Source: Gp6-AA40 sp035647075 (GTDB taxonomy: Bacteria; Acidobacteriota; Vicinamibacteria; Vicinamibacterales; UBA2999). Taken from it: a stretch of DNA of 31,282 nt. Within the stretch, counting starts at the first letter, position 1, and every line of letters begins with the position of its first letter. Below the pieces are notes generated by a model. It had not been told where the DNA came from. It did not search any database and saw nothing but the letters and a program-made list of their open reading frames with translations. The stretch covers positions 1-31,282 of the forward strand of contig DASROF010000079.1 of NCBI GenBank assembly GCA_035647075.1. The letters are read 5' to 3'. The translations under genes were made by a program, and so were the position numbers. Positions 7,759-15,634 of the stretch are shown one piece after another.

Positions 7759-8499
7759 TCACATGTACATGCCGCCGTTGACGGCGAGCACCTGCCCTGT
7801 AATATACGCTGCCTCATCCGAGGCCAGGAAACACACTGCCGCGGCCACCTCACCTGATGTGCCGGGCCGTCCCAGTGGAATGGCTGCTGCCCAGTCCACC
7901 TGCGCCTTGTCCGTAATCGCCTTGGCCATGCCGGCGTCGATCAACCCGGGAGCCACGACGTTGACCGTCACATTGCGGGAGGCGACCTCACGGGCGAGCG
8001 CCTTGCTGAATCCGATCAACCCCGCTTTCGACGCCGCATAGTTCACCTGCCCCGCGTTTCCCATCTGGCCGACAACCGAGCTGATGCTGATAATCCGGCC
8101 AGCACGCTGCTTGACCATCGGCTTCAGCACCGCCTGCACGCAGCTGAACGCCGACGTGAGATTCGTCGCAACCACCTGATCCCAGTCGTCGCGCTTCATT
8201 CGCAGCATCAGCTGATCGCGTGCGATGCCGGCGTTGTTCACGAGAATGTCGATACGCCCGTGCCGCGCCAATACCCCGGCCACCATCGCGTCGACCGACG
8301 CCGCCTCGGTAACGTCTACCGACGCGACCTCGGCCTTCCCCCCCGCACCATGGATCTCCGCGACTGTCTCCGCAGCGTTGTCGTCGCGGGCCGCAGCAAC
8401 CACCACCGCGCCGCGAGCCGCCAGTGTCTGCGCGATCGCGCGGCCGATGCCGCGGGAGGCGCCCGTCACGATCGCAATCTTTCCGCTTAAGTCGAACAT
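7759..8499 (-). CDS. fabG: 3-oxoacyl-ACP reductase (FabG)
   Basis: A 246-residue short-chain dehydrogenase that reduces 3-oxoacyl-ACP with NADPH. The cofactor motif TGASRGIG lies at residues 12-19 and NNAG at 88-91. The catalytic residues are Ser141, Tyr154 and Lys158 (YAASK). The C-terminus ends in VNGGMYM, which is typical for FabG. It starts at ATG 8499 and overlaps the end of fabD by 13 bases. Its place between fabD and acpP is the canonical operon order, so the assignment to fatty acid synthesis rather than to another SDR is secure. Confidence 0.96.
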   Translation of the reverse strand: MFDLSGKIAIVTGASRGIGRAIAQTLAARGAVVVAAARDDNAAETVAEIHGAGGKAEVASVDVTEAASVDAMVAGVLARHGRIDILVNNAGIARDQLMLRMKRDDWDQVVATNLTSAFSCVQAVLKPMVKQRAGRIISISSVVGQMGNAGQVNYAASKAGLIGFSKALAREVASRNVTVNVVAPGLIDAGMAKAITDKAQVDWAAAIPLGRPGTSGEVAAAVCFLASDEAAYITGQVLAVNGGMYM

Positions 8500-9434
8500 G
8501 CAGCGACGACCGCGGCCAGATCCGCGGGCGATCCAAAGGACAGGACCTGTGCGCCCGGGTGGATCTTCTTGACGAGACCGCTCAGCACCGTTCCCGGGCC
8601 CACCTCAACATACGTAGTAACGCCTTCAGACGCAAGGCGCTGCACCACCGCCTCCCACCGCACCGGCAGCGACACCTGGTGCACCAGCGCCTCGATTGCG
8701 CCCCTCGCATCGCGTTTCGCCGCGCCATCAACGTTGGCCACCACGGGGACATTCGGAGTTTTCACCGTCAGCGAGCGCAGTTCCGGCGCAAGGCGATCCT
8801 CGGCCGGCTTCATCAGTGCACAGTGAAATGGCGCGCTGACCGCCAGTGGTACGGCCCGCCTGGCCCCGAGCGCCTTCGCACGCTCACCGGCACGCTGCAC
8901 GGCACCAGCCGTGCCCGCAATCACGATCTGCTCCGGCCCGTTGATATTTGCCGGGCTGACGACTTCTCCGGCGGCAGCTTCCTCGCACGCCCTGGTCACG
9001 AGTGCCAGGTCGCCTCCGAGAATCGCCGCCATCGCCCCGGTTCCCACCGGCACGGCCTCCTGCATGTACCGCCCCCGCCTGCGAACAAGCGCCACGGCAT
9101 CGCCAAAGTCGATTGTGCCGGCAGCGACGTTGGCTGAGTACTCGCCCAGGCTGTGACCGGCGACGAACGCGGGCCGGAGGCCGTGCTCGCCGAGCACGCG
9201 CGCCGCAGCGGTGCTGACCGTCAGGATCGCCGGCTGCGTGACTTCAGTGAGCGTGAGCTGATCCTCCGGACCCTGAAAGCACAGGTTGCTCAGCGGCACG
9301 GGTTCCGCACCCTCGCGGCGAAACGCCGCGTCTGCCTCGTCGAACGTATGTCGTGCGATCGGATACGCCTCGGCCAGCTCGCGGCCCATCCCGACCCTCT
9401 GTGAACCCTGACCGGGGAAGATGAAGGCGATCAC
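8487..9434 (-). CDS. fabD: Malonyl-CoA:ACP transacylase (FabD)
   Basis: A 315-residue transacylase that loads malonyl groups onto ACP. The N-terminus has FPGQGSQRVGMG (residues 6-17). The nucleophile Ser95 lies in GHSLGE, and the partner His204 in APFHCALM. The C-terminal VEVGPGTVLSGLVKK block is also typical. I start it at the GTG at 9434, which overlaps the plsX stop as GTGA (9431-9434). The longer frame reaching 9992 lies antisense or out of frame inside plsX and has no homology-like content. FabH, often encoded between plsX and fabD, is absent here. Confidence 0.95.
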   Translation of the reverse strand: MIAFIFPGQGSQRVGMGRELAEAYPIARHTFDEADAAFRREGAEPVPLSNLCFQGPEDQLTLTEVTQPAILTVSTAAARVLGEHGLRPAFVAGHSLGEYSANVAAGTIDFGDAVALVRRRGRYMQEAVPVGTGAMAAILGGDLALVTRACEEAAAGEVVSPANINGPEQIVIAGTAGAVQRAGERAKALGARRAVPLAVSAPFHCALMKPAEDRLAPELRSLTVKTPNVPVVANVDGAAKRDARGAIEALVHQVSLPVRWEAVVQRLASEGVTTYVEVGPGTVLSGLVKKIHPGAQVLSFGSPADLAAVVAACST

Positions 9435-10435
9435 GAGGCGGCCGCCGAGGCGATCTCTCGCTCGACGCGATGGATGAAGTCGTCCGTGGCAAACCGGTAG
9501 GCCATAGCGATCGCGTTGCGAACGGCTTTCGCAGACGACCGTCCGTGGCAGACGATGGACAGACCGGCGACGCCGAGGAGCAGCGCCCCTCCGTACTCCG
9601 AATAATCCACGCGGCGCCGGAAGCGGCGGAACGCACGGCGGGCCAGCAGGTAGCCAACCTGGCTGGAGAACGTGCCCTGCAGTTCGTCTCCCAACAGCGA
9701 TTCCACGGTTTCCACCAATCCCTCGCTCGTCTTCAGCACGATGTTCCCGGTGAACCCGTCGCACACGATCACGTCCGCGACACCGCTGTAGATTTCGCGC
9801 CCCTCGACGTTGCCCACGAAATGAACCGGTGACTGCTTCAGGAGCCGATGCGCTTCGCGCGTGAGCTCGTTGCCCTTGTTGGCTTCTTCGCCAATCGACA
9901 AGAGGCCGATGCGAGGCCGTGTCACGCCCAGCCCGACGCGTGCGAAGACGCCGCCCATGATCGCGAACTGCACGAGATGCTGCGGCCGGCACTCGACGCT
10001 CGCTCCGGCGTCCAACAGGACGGCCGGGGTGCGACGCGTCGGAATCGTGGTGGCGAGCGCGGGGCGATCGACCCCCGCCAGCGTCCCGAACGCGGAGTAG
10101 GAGGCCATCACCGATGCGCCCGTATGACCCGCGCTGACGAGGGCCACGGCGTCACCGCGCGCCACGCACTCGGCGGCAACCCGAATCGATGCCCGCGGCT
10201 TCCGCCGCAGCGCCGCGGCCGGGGCTTCGGTCATCTCGACAACATCAGGGGCATCGATCACACGGACACGCTGACGACCGGCATGGCCGTGCGGAACCAG
10301 GGCCGCCTCGACGCGATCAGCCGCTCCGACGAGAAGGATCTCGGCGTCCAGGTGGCGCGCGGCAGCGACCGCCCCATCGACCATGGTGTCGGGCGAGTGA
10401 TCACCACCCATTGCGTCGACCGCAATGCGAATCAC
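9431..10435 (-). CDS. plsX: Phosphate acyltransferase PlsX
   Basis: A 334-residue enzyme that makes acyl-phosphate from acyl-ACP, the donor for PlsY in phospholipid synthesis. The signature N-terminus IRIAVDAMGGDHSPD is present. So are SAGHTGASVMASYSAFG, LLDAGASVECRP, the ARVGLGVTRPRIGLLSIGEEANKGNEL block and FVGNVEGREIYSGVADVIVCDGFTGNI (each a PlsX hallmark). It starts at GTG (10433-10435), 13 bases after rpmF, and overlaps fabD. The rpmF-plsX-fab order is the standard bacterial arrangement. Confidence 0.96.
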   Translation of the reverse strand: MIRIAVDAMGGDHSPDTMVDGAVAAARHLDAEILLVGAADRVEAALVPHGHAGRQRVRVIDAPDVVEMTEAPAAALRRKPRASIRVAAECVARGDAVALVSAGHTGASVMASYSAFGTLAGVDRPALATTIPTRRTPAVLLDAGASVECRPQHLVQFAIMGGVFARVGLGVTRPRIGLLSIGEEANKGNELTREAHRLLKQSPVHFVGNVEGREIYSGVADVIVCDGFTGNIVLKTSEGLVETVESLLGDELQGTFSSQVGYLLARRAFRRFRRRVDYSEYGGALLLGVAGLSIVCHGRSSAKAVRNAIAMAYRFATDDFIHRVEREIASAAAS

Positions 10436-10448
10436 CGCAGCGTGAACT

Positions 10449-10631
10449 CTACTCTTCGTTTACAGGTCGTACGGCGCGGCCCTTGTAGAACCCGCAGTGC
10501 GGACAGATCCGGTGCGGAGCCTTCGGCTCGTGGCACTGCGGACACATGCCCGTCGTCGCAGGGGTGAGAGCGTCATGAGTGCGCCGCTTGGCGGTGCGCG
10601 TCTTCGAATGTCGGCGTTTTGGATTTGGCAT
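10449..10631 (-). CDS. rpmF: 50S ribosomal protein L32
   Basis: A 60-residue basic ribosomal protein. It begins MPNPKRRHSKTRTAKRRTHD and has two CxxC pairs (MCPQC and RICPHCG), the zinc-ribbon form of L32. I chose the ATG at 10629-10631. The longer frame reaching 10706 overlaps the DUF177 gene and adds unrelated sequence. The ATG follows the stop of the DUF177 gene by 2 bases and plsX follows closely, so it sits in the usual yceD-rpmF-plsX run. Confidence 0.96.
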   Translation of the reverse strand: MPNPKRRHSKTRTAKRRTHDALTPATTGMCPQCHEPKAPHRICPHCGFYKGRAVRPVNEE

Positions 10632-10633
10632 TC

Positions 10634-11170
10634 CTACGATTCCCCTTTGACCAGCCCCTTCAAGGCGGCGAGCCGGGGATCCTCCCACTCGGTCGTGCAT
10701 GTGCACGTGCCGTTATTCCAGTTGGTCCCACACTGCGGGCACAACCCCTTGCAGTCGTCGCGGCACAGCGGCTTCATCGGCAACGCAAGGTAAAACTGCT
10801 CGCGCAGCAGCTCGTTCAGGTCGATCTGGTCGTCCCGGTAGTAGCTCGTGTCCAGGTCCTCGTCCTGAACTTCCCGTTCGTTCTCGTCCGCCATCTCGGT
10901 GGCAGGAAGAAACCGAAGATCGAAGGTGGCGTTCACCGGGAGCCGGAACCCCTCCAGGCACCGGCTGCACAGCAGCTCCAGCTCCGTCCCGGCGGTTCCG
11001 ACCAGCCGGAACTTGTCCTTGTCCTTCTGGATGTCGAAGTCCAGTTGGACTGGCGCCACAATCCTGTACGCATCCCCGTCCTGGGCCACTTCCTGGGGCT
11101 GAAAGGATCGGGAAAAATGCGCTTCGGGCTGTCGATACCGGGTGAGATCCAGCTGCATTACTGCCGGCAC
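10634..11170 (-). CDS. DUF177 (YceD-like) protein
   Basis: A 178-residue DUF177 protein of the YceD type, almost always found upstream of rpmF and linked to 23S rRNA/ribosome biogenesis in known members. It shows LELLCSRCLEGFRLPV and a Cys-rich tail, CRDDCKGLCPQCGTNWNNGTC, which probably binds zinc. The acidic middle EMADENEREVQDEDLDTSYY is typical of the family. The start may be the GTG at 11168-11170 or the ATG at 11158 (MQLDLTRYRQPE). The second resembles other members more closely. It opens the lipid operon, 42 bases from the end of dgt. Confidence 0.88.
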   Translation of the reverse strand: MPAVMQLDLTRYRQPEAHFSRSFQPQEVAQDGDAYRIVAPVQLDFDIQKDKDKFRLVGTAGTELELLCSRCLEGFRLPVNATFDLRFLPATEMADENEREVQDEDLDTSYYRDDQIDLNELLREQFYLALPMKPLCRDDCKGLCPQCGTNWNNGTCTCTTEWEDPRLAALKGLVKGES

Positions 11171-11203
11171 TGCAGGGCAATTCCCCGACAGGCCAGACCA
11201 ACG

Positions 11204-11209
11204 ATTATA
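11204..11209 (-). promoter_or_regulatory. Possible -10 box for the DUF177-rpmF-plsX-fab operon
   Basis: A perfect TATAAT reads on the minus strand in the 42-base gap between dgt and the DUF177 gene. It sits inside the small palindrome CGATTATATCG. No convincing -35 box lies 16-19 bases upstream, so this could be an extended or activator-dependent promoter, or chance. The leader to the GTG or ATG start would be about 25-45 bases. Confidence 0.35.
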
Positions 11210-11212
11210 TCG

Positions 11213-12271
11213 TTACTCGCTGCGGATAGGCCCGATCCAGGGCTTCGGGATATAGAGCTGCTCGAACAGGTTGACCGCGTACCGGTCGGTCATGCCAGCG
11301 AGAAAATCGCGCGCCGCAACGTCGAGCCCCTCGTGCTCCAGGATGCGGCGGTCCAGAAACTCCTCAGGACGCTCGCGAAGCTTCCCCCAGAGCCCGCCGA
11401 GGATGTCCGCCGCCTTCCGGAACTCGGCCGTCGCCGTCTCATTCTCGTACACCGCATCGAACAGGAAGGCTCGCATGGCGAGGGTGGCATCGAGGACGGG
11501 CTCACTCATGCGGATCTCGGACAGCTGGCCGGCCTGAGTCTCAATCACGACGTCCTTGACCATACAGGCGATGCGGGCGGAGGACGATGACCCGAGGACC
11601 GCAACCGCGCCACGCGGCAAGTCCTTTTCGGTCAGCACGCCAGCGCGAACCGCATCGTCGATGTCGTGATTGACATAGGCGATGAGGTCAGCCACCCGCA
11701 TGATCTGGCCCTCGAGCGTCGCCGCCCGCTTGTCGGGATCGAGACCGACCGGTGACCCTCGCTTGCCCTTGGAGTGCCGTCCGATGCCGTCGCGAACCTC
11801 CCAGGTGAGGTTCAGACCACGGCCATCGTTCTCGAGCACGTCGACGATTCGAAGGCTCTGCTCATAGTGGCGGAAGCCACCCGGGACAAGCGAATCGAGC
11901 ACCTTCTCGCCGGCATGGCCGAATGGCGTATGGCCAAGGTCGTGCCCCAGCGCGATCGACTCCGTCAGTTCTTCATGCAGCTGCAGCACCTTGGCGATCG
12001 TCCGCGCGATCTGGGAGACCTCGAGCGAGTGCGTGAGCCGGGTGCGGTAATGGTCGCCGGCCGGCGCGAAAAAGACCTGGGTCTTGTGTTTGAGCCGACG
12101 GAACGCCTTGCTGTGGATGATGCGGTCCCGATCGTGCTGAAACGCCGGACGCACGTCATCTTCAGGCTCGGGATGCAGCCGGCCGCGTGACGCCGCGCTC
12201 CGGGCCGCCTGGGGCGCCAGCGTCTCTATCTCGCGTTGCTCGAGCGCCTCACGAATGCTGGACATGCTCAC
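11213..12271 (-). CDS. dgt: Deoxyguanosinetriphosphate triphosphohydrolase-like protein
   Basis: A 352-residue HD-domain dNTPase that splits dNTPs (classically dGTP) into deoxynucleoside and tripolyphosphate. Metal ligands are His81 in RTRLTHSLEVSQIART and His110-Asp111 in ALGHDLGHTPFGHAGE. A downstream DLIAYVNHDIDDAVRAG block supplies the last Asp. Residues 47-66, rich in RDRIIHSKAFRRLKHKTQV, are also family hallmarks. It starts at GTG (12269-12271), overlapping the deoB stop as GTGA. The substrate preference within the Dgt/type-2 family cannot be read from sequence alone. Confidence 0.93.
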   Translation of the reverse strand: MSMSSIREALEQREIETLAPQAARSAASRGRLHPEPEDDVRPAFQHDRDRIIHSKAFRRLKHKTQVFFAPAGDHYRTRLTHSLEVSQIARTIAKVLQLHEELTESIALGHDLGHTPFGHAGEKVLDSLVPGGFRHYEQSLRIVDVLENDGRGLNLTWEVRDGIGRHSKGKRGSPVGLDPDKRAATLEGQIMRVADLIAYVNHDIDDAVRAGVLTEKDLPRGAVAVLGSSSSARIACMVKDVVIETQAGQLSEIRMSEPVLDATLAMRAFLFDAVYENETATAEFRKAADILGGLWGKLRERPEEFLDRRILEHEGLDVAARDFLAGMTDRYAVNLFEQLYIPKPWIGPIRSE

Positions 12272-13515
12272 GATTCGTTCTCGTCCGCCTGAAGGCGGAC
12301 AGCACGAAAATCGTCTCCGGCGTTAGCCGGACCTACTAAAGACGCCAGAAAACTGGTGCCGTGCGCCAGCGGGCCAATTCCGAAGTTCTCCGCCAGCGTC
12401 TGGCCAAGGTCGGCGAACGTGCGCCGCGTCCCCAGATCCACGTCACTGCGAACGCGTGGGCCGCTCACGAGCAGCGGCACGTGCTCGCGCGAGTGATCGG
12501 TGCTCGGGGTGGTCGGGTCGTTTCCATGGTCCGCGGTAAGGACCAATAGGTCGTTCTCTTCAATCCGCTGAAGTATCTGTGGAAGGTTCCCGTCGAAACG
12601 CTCAAGGTTGGCCGCGTATCCAGGGACGTCGTTGCGATGGCCGTATAACGTGTCGAAATCAACCAGATTCCCGAAGATCAGACCGCTATTCGTCTCGCCC
12701 ATCACCTTCGCAATGGTCTCGACGCCGCTTTCATCGCTGCTGGTCGGCAGGCTCCGCTGAATCCCACGACCGGCAAACAGATCGGCCGTCTTGCCCACCG
12801 CCACGACGGGCACTCCTGCTCCCGTGAGCAGGTCGAGCAGCGTCTCACCGAAGGGCTCGAGCGCGTAGTCATGGCGGTTCGCGGTGCGTGTGAACGCACC
12901 AGGCACGCCGACGAACGGGCGGGCGATCACCCGGCCCACGCCCATGCCCCGCCCGACCATCTCGAATGCAATTTTGCAGATCCTGTACTGCTCGGCAATC
13001 GGAATCACGTCTTCATGCGCCGCAATCTGAAACACGCTGTCGGCTGACGTATAGACAATCGGGTGTCCCGTACGGACGTGCTCGGTGCCGAGCTGCTGAA
13101 TGATCTCTGTCCCCGACGCCACGACGTTGCCTATCGTGCCGCGACCGATGCGCCGCTCAAACTCGGCAATCACCTCGGCTGGAAAGCCGTTCGGAAACGT
13201 CGGGAACGGCCGATCCAGGACGATACCCATCATCTCCCAGTGTCCGGTGACGGAGTCCTTTCCGGACGACGCTTCAGCCATTCGGCCGTAGGCACCGCGC
13301 CGCAGATCAGCGGCGGCGCGCTGGGCGCCGGGATCGGCAGTGACGCCGGCGCCGGGCGGCGCCGTGCCGATGGCGCTCACGCGATCGAGCCCGAGCGCAC
13401 GGAGGCGCGGCACTCTGAGCGCAACCTGCTGTGCGATATTTCCCAGCGTGTCGCTGCCCTCATCGCCATAGGCGGCCGCGTCGGGCAGTTCGCCGCAGCC
13501 GACGCTGTCGAGCAC
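12268..13515 (-). CDS. deoB: Phosphopentomutase (DeoB)
   Basis: An alkaline-phosphatase-superfamily enzyme that interconverts ribose/deoxyribose 1- and 5-phosphates in nucleoside salvage. Metal-site blocks are LDSVGCGELPDAAAYGDEGSD at the N-terminus, SGKDSVTGHWEMMG (catalytic Thr region) in the centre, and VLTADHGNDPTTPSTDHSRE near the end. The GTG at 13515 is the first canonical start but would cut away the beta-strand VILI that precedes the metal Asp in family members. The frame stays open upstream to a CTG (13546-13548) or ATT (13543-13545) overlapping the hfq stop, so the true start may be non-canonical. The last 18 or so residues before the stop are encoded by a REP-like hairpin pair. 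It overlaps dgt by GTGA. Confidence 0.93.
   Translation of the reverse strand: MLDSVGCGELPDAAAYGDEGSDTLGNIAQQVALRVPRLRALGLDRVSAIGTAPPGAGVTADPGAQRAAADLRRGAYGRMAEASSGKDSVTGHWEMMGIVLDRPFPTFPNGFPAEVIAEFERRIGRGTIGNVVASGTEIIQQLGTEHVRTGHPIVYTSADSVFQIAAHEDVIPIAEQYRICKIAFEMVGRGMGVGRVIARPFVGVPGAFTRTANRHDYALEPFGETLLDLLTGAGVPVVAVGKTADLFAGRGIQRSLPTSSDESGVETIAKVMGETNSGLIFGNLVDFDTLYGHRNDVPGYAANLERFDGNLPQILQRIEENDLLVLTADHGNDPTTPSTDHSREHVPLLVSGPRVRSDVDLGTRRTFADLGQTLAENFGIGPLAHGTSFLASLVGPANAGDDFRAVRLQADENES
12283..12331. repeat. REP-like double hairpin inside the deoB 3' end
   Basis: Two perfect hairpins lie side by side. GTCCGCC (12283-12289), loop TGAA, GGCGGAC (12294-12300) is followed after 15 bases by TCCGGC (12316-12321), loop GTTA, GCCGGA (12326-12331). 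The layout resembles REP/BIME-type palindromic elements. The unit is read through in frame by deoB and encodes GPANAGDDFRAVRLQAD just before the DeoB terminus. A terminator role is unlikely because dgt overlaps downstream and there is no T-run. Confidence 0.6.
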
Positions 13516-13544
13516 GATGAGGATGACGCGGGAAAAGGGGTGAA

Positions 13545-13814
13545 TCAGGGTAAGGAATTCGACGAGAAATAGTTCGCGACCGCGCGAGGCGTCTCGATCG
13601 TGGCAATCGCGTGCTTGAAAATCAGCTGATCCTGTCCGTCCGCCTCGACGACGACTGCGAACTTGTCGAAGTTCTTGATGCGCGCTTCGAGCTGACGGCC
13701 GTCCATCAGATAAATCTTGACCGACAGACGATCGCGCCGGGCGAAGTTGAGAAAGACATCCTGGATTGCGGACTGCGCCGACGTGGCTGACCGGACTTCA
13801 GTGACCTGGGCCAT
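13545..13814 (-). CDS. hfq: RNA chaperone Hfq
   Basis: An 89-residue Sm-like RNA-binding protein that helps small RNAs pair with mRNAs. The Sm1 motif is visible as AIQDVFLNFARRDRLSVKIYLMDG, followed by LEARIKNFDKFAVVVE. The Sm2-type FKHAIATIE (YKHAIS in many species) comes near the end. The start at ATG 13812-13814 gives MAQVTEVRS, a normal Hfq beginning. The upstream extension to 13850 overlaps miaA without similarity. It overlaps the miaA 3' end by 17 bases. miaA-hfq is a widely conserved pair. Confidence 0.95.
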   Translation of the reverse strand: MAQVTEVRSATSAQSAIQDVFLNFARRDRLSVKIYLMDGRQLEARIKNFDKFAVVVEADGQDQLIFKHAIATIETPRAVANYFSSNSLP

Positions 13815-14760
13815 CAGGGACCGTCTCCTCGAGAATGCCACGTGCCGCAAGCGCTTCGACCACGCGCTCGAATGTGGCCGTCAGTTCACCAGGGCCGTCG
13901 AACCAGATAAGCGTAGGCTCTTTGCGGAACCAGATCAACTGGCGACGCGCGTAGCGACGGTTCTCCTGCACGATCAGACTGCGCGTCTCCGTTTCGCCGC
14001 GCACGCCGCGCAGCATGTCCATCACCTGTCGATAGACGAGACCACCGAAGGGACGCGCGTCCGGCGGCACCCCGTGTTCGAGCAGACCACGGACCTCGTC
14101 GACAATGCCCCGGGCGAACTGCTCCTCCACCCGACGCGCGACGCGTTCCGCCGTGAGCACCGCCGGCAGCTTCAACCCGATCGAGATGACCTCGCAATCG
14201 GCGATCAACGAGCGCGTCTCGCCGAAATGGCTCGTCAGCGCGCGCCCGGTGGCGTAGTAGACCTCGAGCGCCCGGATCAGGCGTTTACGGTCGCGCGGCA
14301 TGATGCGGGCCGCGGACTGCGAGTCAACGCGCTGCAGCATCCGGTGAAGTCGCTCCGGCCCCTTCCGCTCGGCAACCTTGTCGAGACGGGCGCGCAGGGC
14401 CTCGTCCGCTCCAGGGCCGGGAAAGAGGCCGCGCGTCAACGCGCGGTAGTAGAAGCCCGTGCCGCCCACGAGAATCGGCAACCGGCCGCGGCGGTGGATG
14501 TCGCGAATCACACGCTCGGCGTCGTGTGCGAACTGGGCGGCGGTGTACACCTCGATCGGGTCGGCGATATCAATCAGATGGTGAGGAATGCCGCGTTGCT
14601 GTTCGGCCCCCAGCTTGTCGGTGCCGATGTCAAATCCGCGATAGACGGCCGTCGAATCACAGTTGATGATCTCGCCGCGATAGCGCTCGGCCAGCGCCAG
14701 ACTCAGCGCGCTCTTCCCCGAAGCAGTCGGCCCCAGCACGGCCAGGACACGTGGATGCAC
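13798..14760 (-). CDS. miaA: tRNA dimethylallyltransferase (MiaA)
   Basis: A 320-residue enzyme that adds a dimethylallyl group to A37 of tRNAs reading UNN codons. It has the P-loop GPTASGKS at residues 10-17, INCDSTAVYRGFDIGTDK (substrate Asp region), GIPHHLIDIADP, VGGTGFYYRALTRG and a basic C-terminal YARRQLIWFRKEP block that contacts tRNA. Length and motif order match MiaA. It starts at ATG 14758-14760, with 54 bases to the preceding MerR gene. It likely begins the miaA-hfq-deoB-dgt unit. Confidence 0.96.
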   Translation of the reverse strand: MHPRVLAVLGPTASGKSALSLALAERYRGEIINCDSTAVYRGFDIGTDKLGAEQQRGIPHHLIDIADPIEVYTAAQFAHDAERVIRDIHRRGRLPILVGGTGFYYRALTRGLFPGPGADEALRARLDKVAERKGPERLHRMLQRVDSQSAARIMPRDRKRLIRALEVYYATGRALTSHFGETRSLIADCEVISIGLKLPAVLTAERVARRVEEQFARGIVDEVRGLLEHGVPPDARPFGGLVYRQVMDMLRGVRGETETRSLIVQENRRYARRQLIWFRKEPTLIWFDGPGELTATFERVVEALAARGILEETVPDGPGH

Positions 14761-14814
14761 TTCAGAATCTAATCACGACCGCGGTTTCTGCGCCCGTGTG
14801 GGGTGAGCTAGACG

Positions 14815-15597
14815 CTAGGCCATCGACCGGCGGCCGGTCGTGTAGGTGTGGACGAGGCCGCGACGGCGCCACGACTCCATGCTGGCCGCTCCGAGGAACC
14901 GCGCGATTTCGGCGATCCGGAATTCCGCGTATCGGCGCTGCAGTTCGCGCGGCCAGCGGTCGCGAGCATTCCAGGCCTTGCCGTACCCGTCACGGACCGC
15001 CCGTGCCAGCAATGTGTCCGATCCGATGTCCGAGTCCCACAGCACTATGAATCGGTCGAGGAGCTGCTGCGCACGTTCGCTCGCTGGATCCTCGTCGAGC
15101 GCGGCTTCGATGTCGCGGAACGCTGCTCGCCACGCAGCCGATGGCCAGTCGTGGAAATAGTGACGGCCCCATTTCGTCCATGCCTCGTCCGTGAAATACG
15201 TGCGCATCGATTCCAGGACGTCCTGCATCTCCACTGCCGAGGCGAGTCTGTCCAGCGGCCCGGGTCCCGCATTCCCGAATGCCGCCTCGACCTGCTGCAG
15301 GGCGCCAAGCGCCTCCTCGATGCCTGTTCGAGACCGCTCGAGCCTGGTGCGCTGCACCTGAAAGAGTTCGGCCAGACGTGACGCAGGCGCGTCGAGCGCA
15401 TCGCTGATCTGTTGCAACGACATGCCAACCGCTCGAAGAGCGAGGATGTGGCGGACGCGCGCCTGATCGGACTCGACATACACACGATGGCCGGACTCTG
15501 TACGAGAGGGTCGCAGGAGGCCGAGGCGGTCGTAGTGCTGGAGGGCGCGGACTGTGACGCGCGTCAGGTTGGCAAATTCGGCGACGCGGTAACTCAT
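14815..15597 (-). CDS. MerR-family regulator with TipAS-like ligand domain
   Basis: A 260-residue transcription factor. The N-terminal winged helix (residues 1-70) reads YRVAEFANLTRVTVRALQHYDRLGLLRPSRTESGHRVY, a classic MerR DNA-binding domain. A long dimerisation helix follows (about 75-115). The C-terminal half resembles the TipAS drug-sensing fold, with WTKWGRHYFHDW and the alpha-helical block that follows. Members usually sense multidrug or thiopeptide-like compounds and activate their own promoter by DNA untwisting. The target may be the gene itself, because the operator lies directly upstream. The ligand is unknown. Confidence 0.88.
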   Translation of the reverse strand: MSYRVAEFANLTRVTVRALQHYDRLGLLRPSRTESGHRVYVESDQARVRHILALRAVGMSLQQISDALDAPASRLAELFQVQRTRLERSRTGIEEALGALQQVEAAFGNAGPGPLDRLASAVEMQDVLESMRTYFTDEAWTKWGRHYFHDWPSAAWRAAFRDIEAALDEDPASERAQQLLDRFIVLWDSDIGSDTLLARAVRDGYGKAWNARDRWPRELQRRYAEFRIAEIARFLGAASMESWRRRGLVHTYTTGRRSMA

Positions 15598-15603
15598 GGA
15601 GAC

Positions 15604-15634
15604 AGTGTCAATCCTGACCTGACGTCAGGATCAA
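15604..15634 (-). promoter_or_regulatory. MerR-type operator and promoter of the TipAS regulator gene
   Basis: An 8-base dyad, ATCCTGAC (15611-15618) and GTCAGGAT (15624-15631), with a 5-base centre lies between a -35-like TTGATC (15629-15634, minus strand) and a weak -10 GACACT (15604-15609). The spacer is exactly 19 bases, the signature of MerR-activated promoters. The -10 ends 6 bases before the ATG at 15597, so the transcript may be leaderless. The box overlaps the 3' end of the metallophosphoesterase gene. Confidence 0.6.

Noticed and set aside
12283..12331. deoB hairpins as a transcription terminator.
   Set aside because: There is no T-run, the hairpins are coding, and dgt overlaps deoB directly, so termination here would cut the operon.
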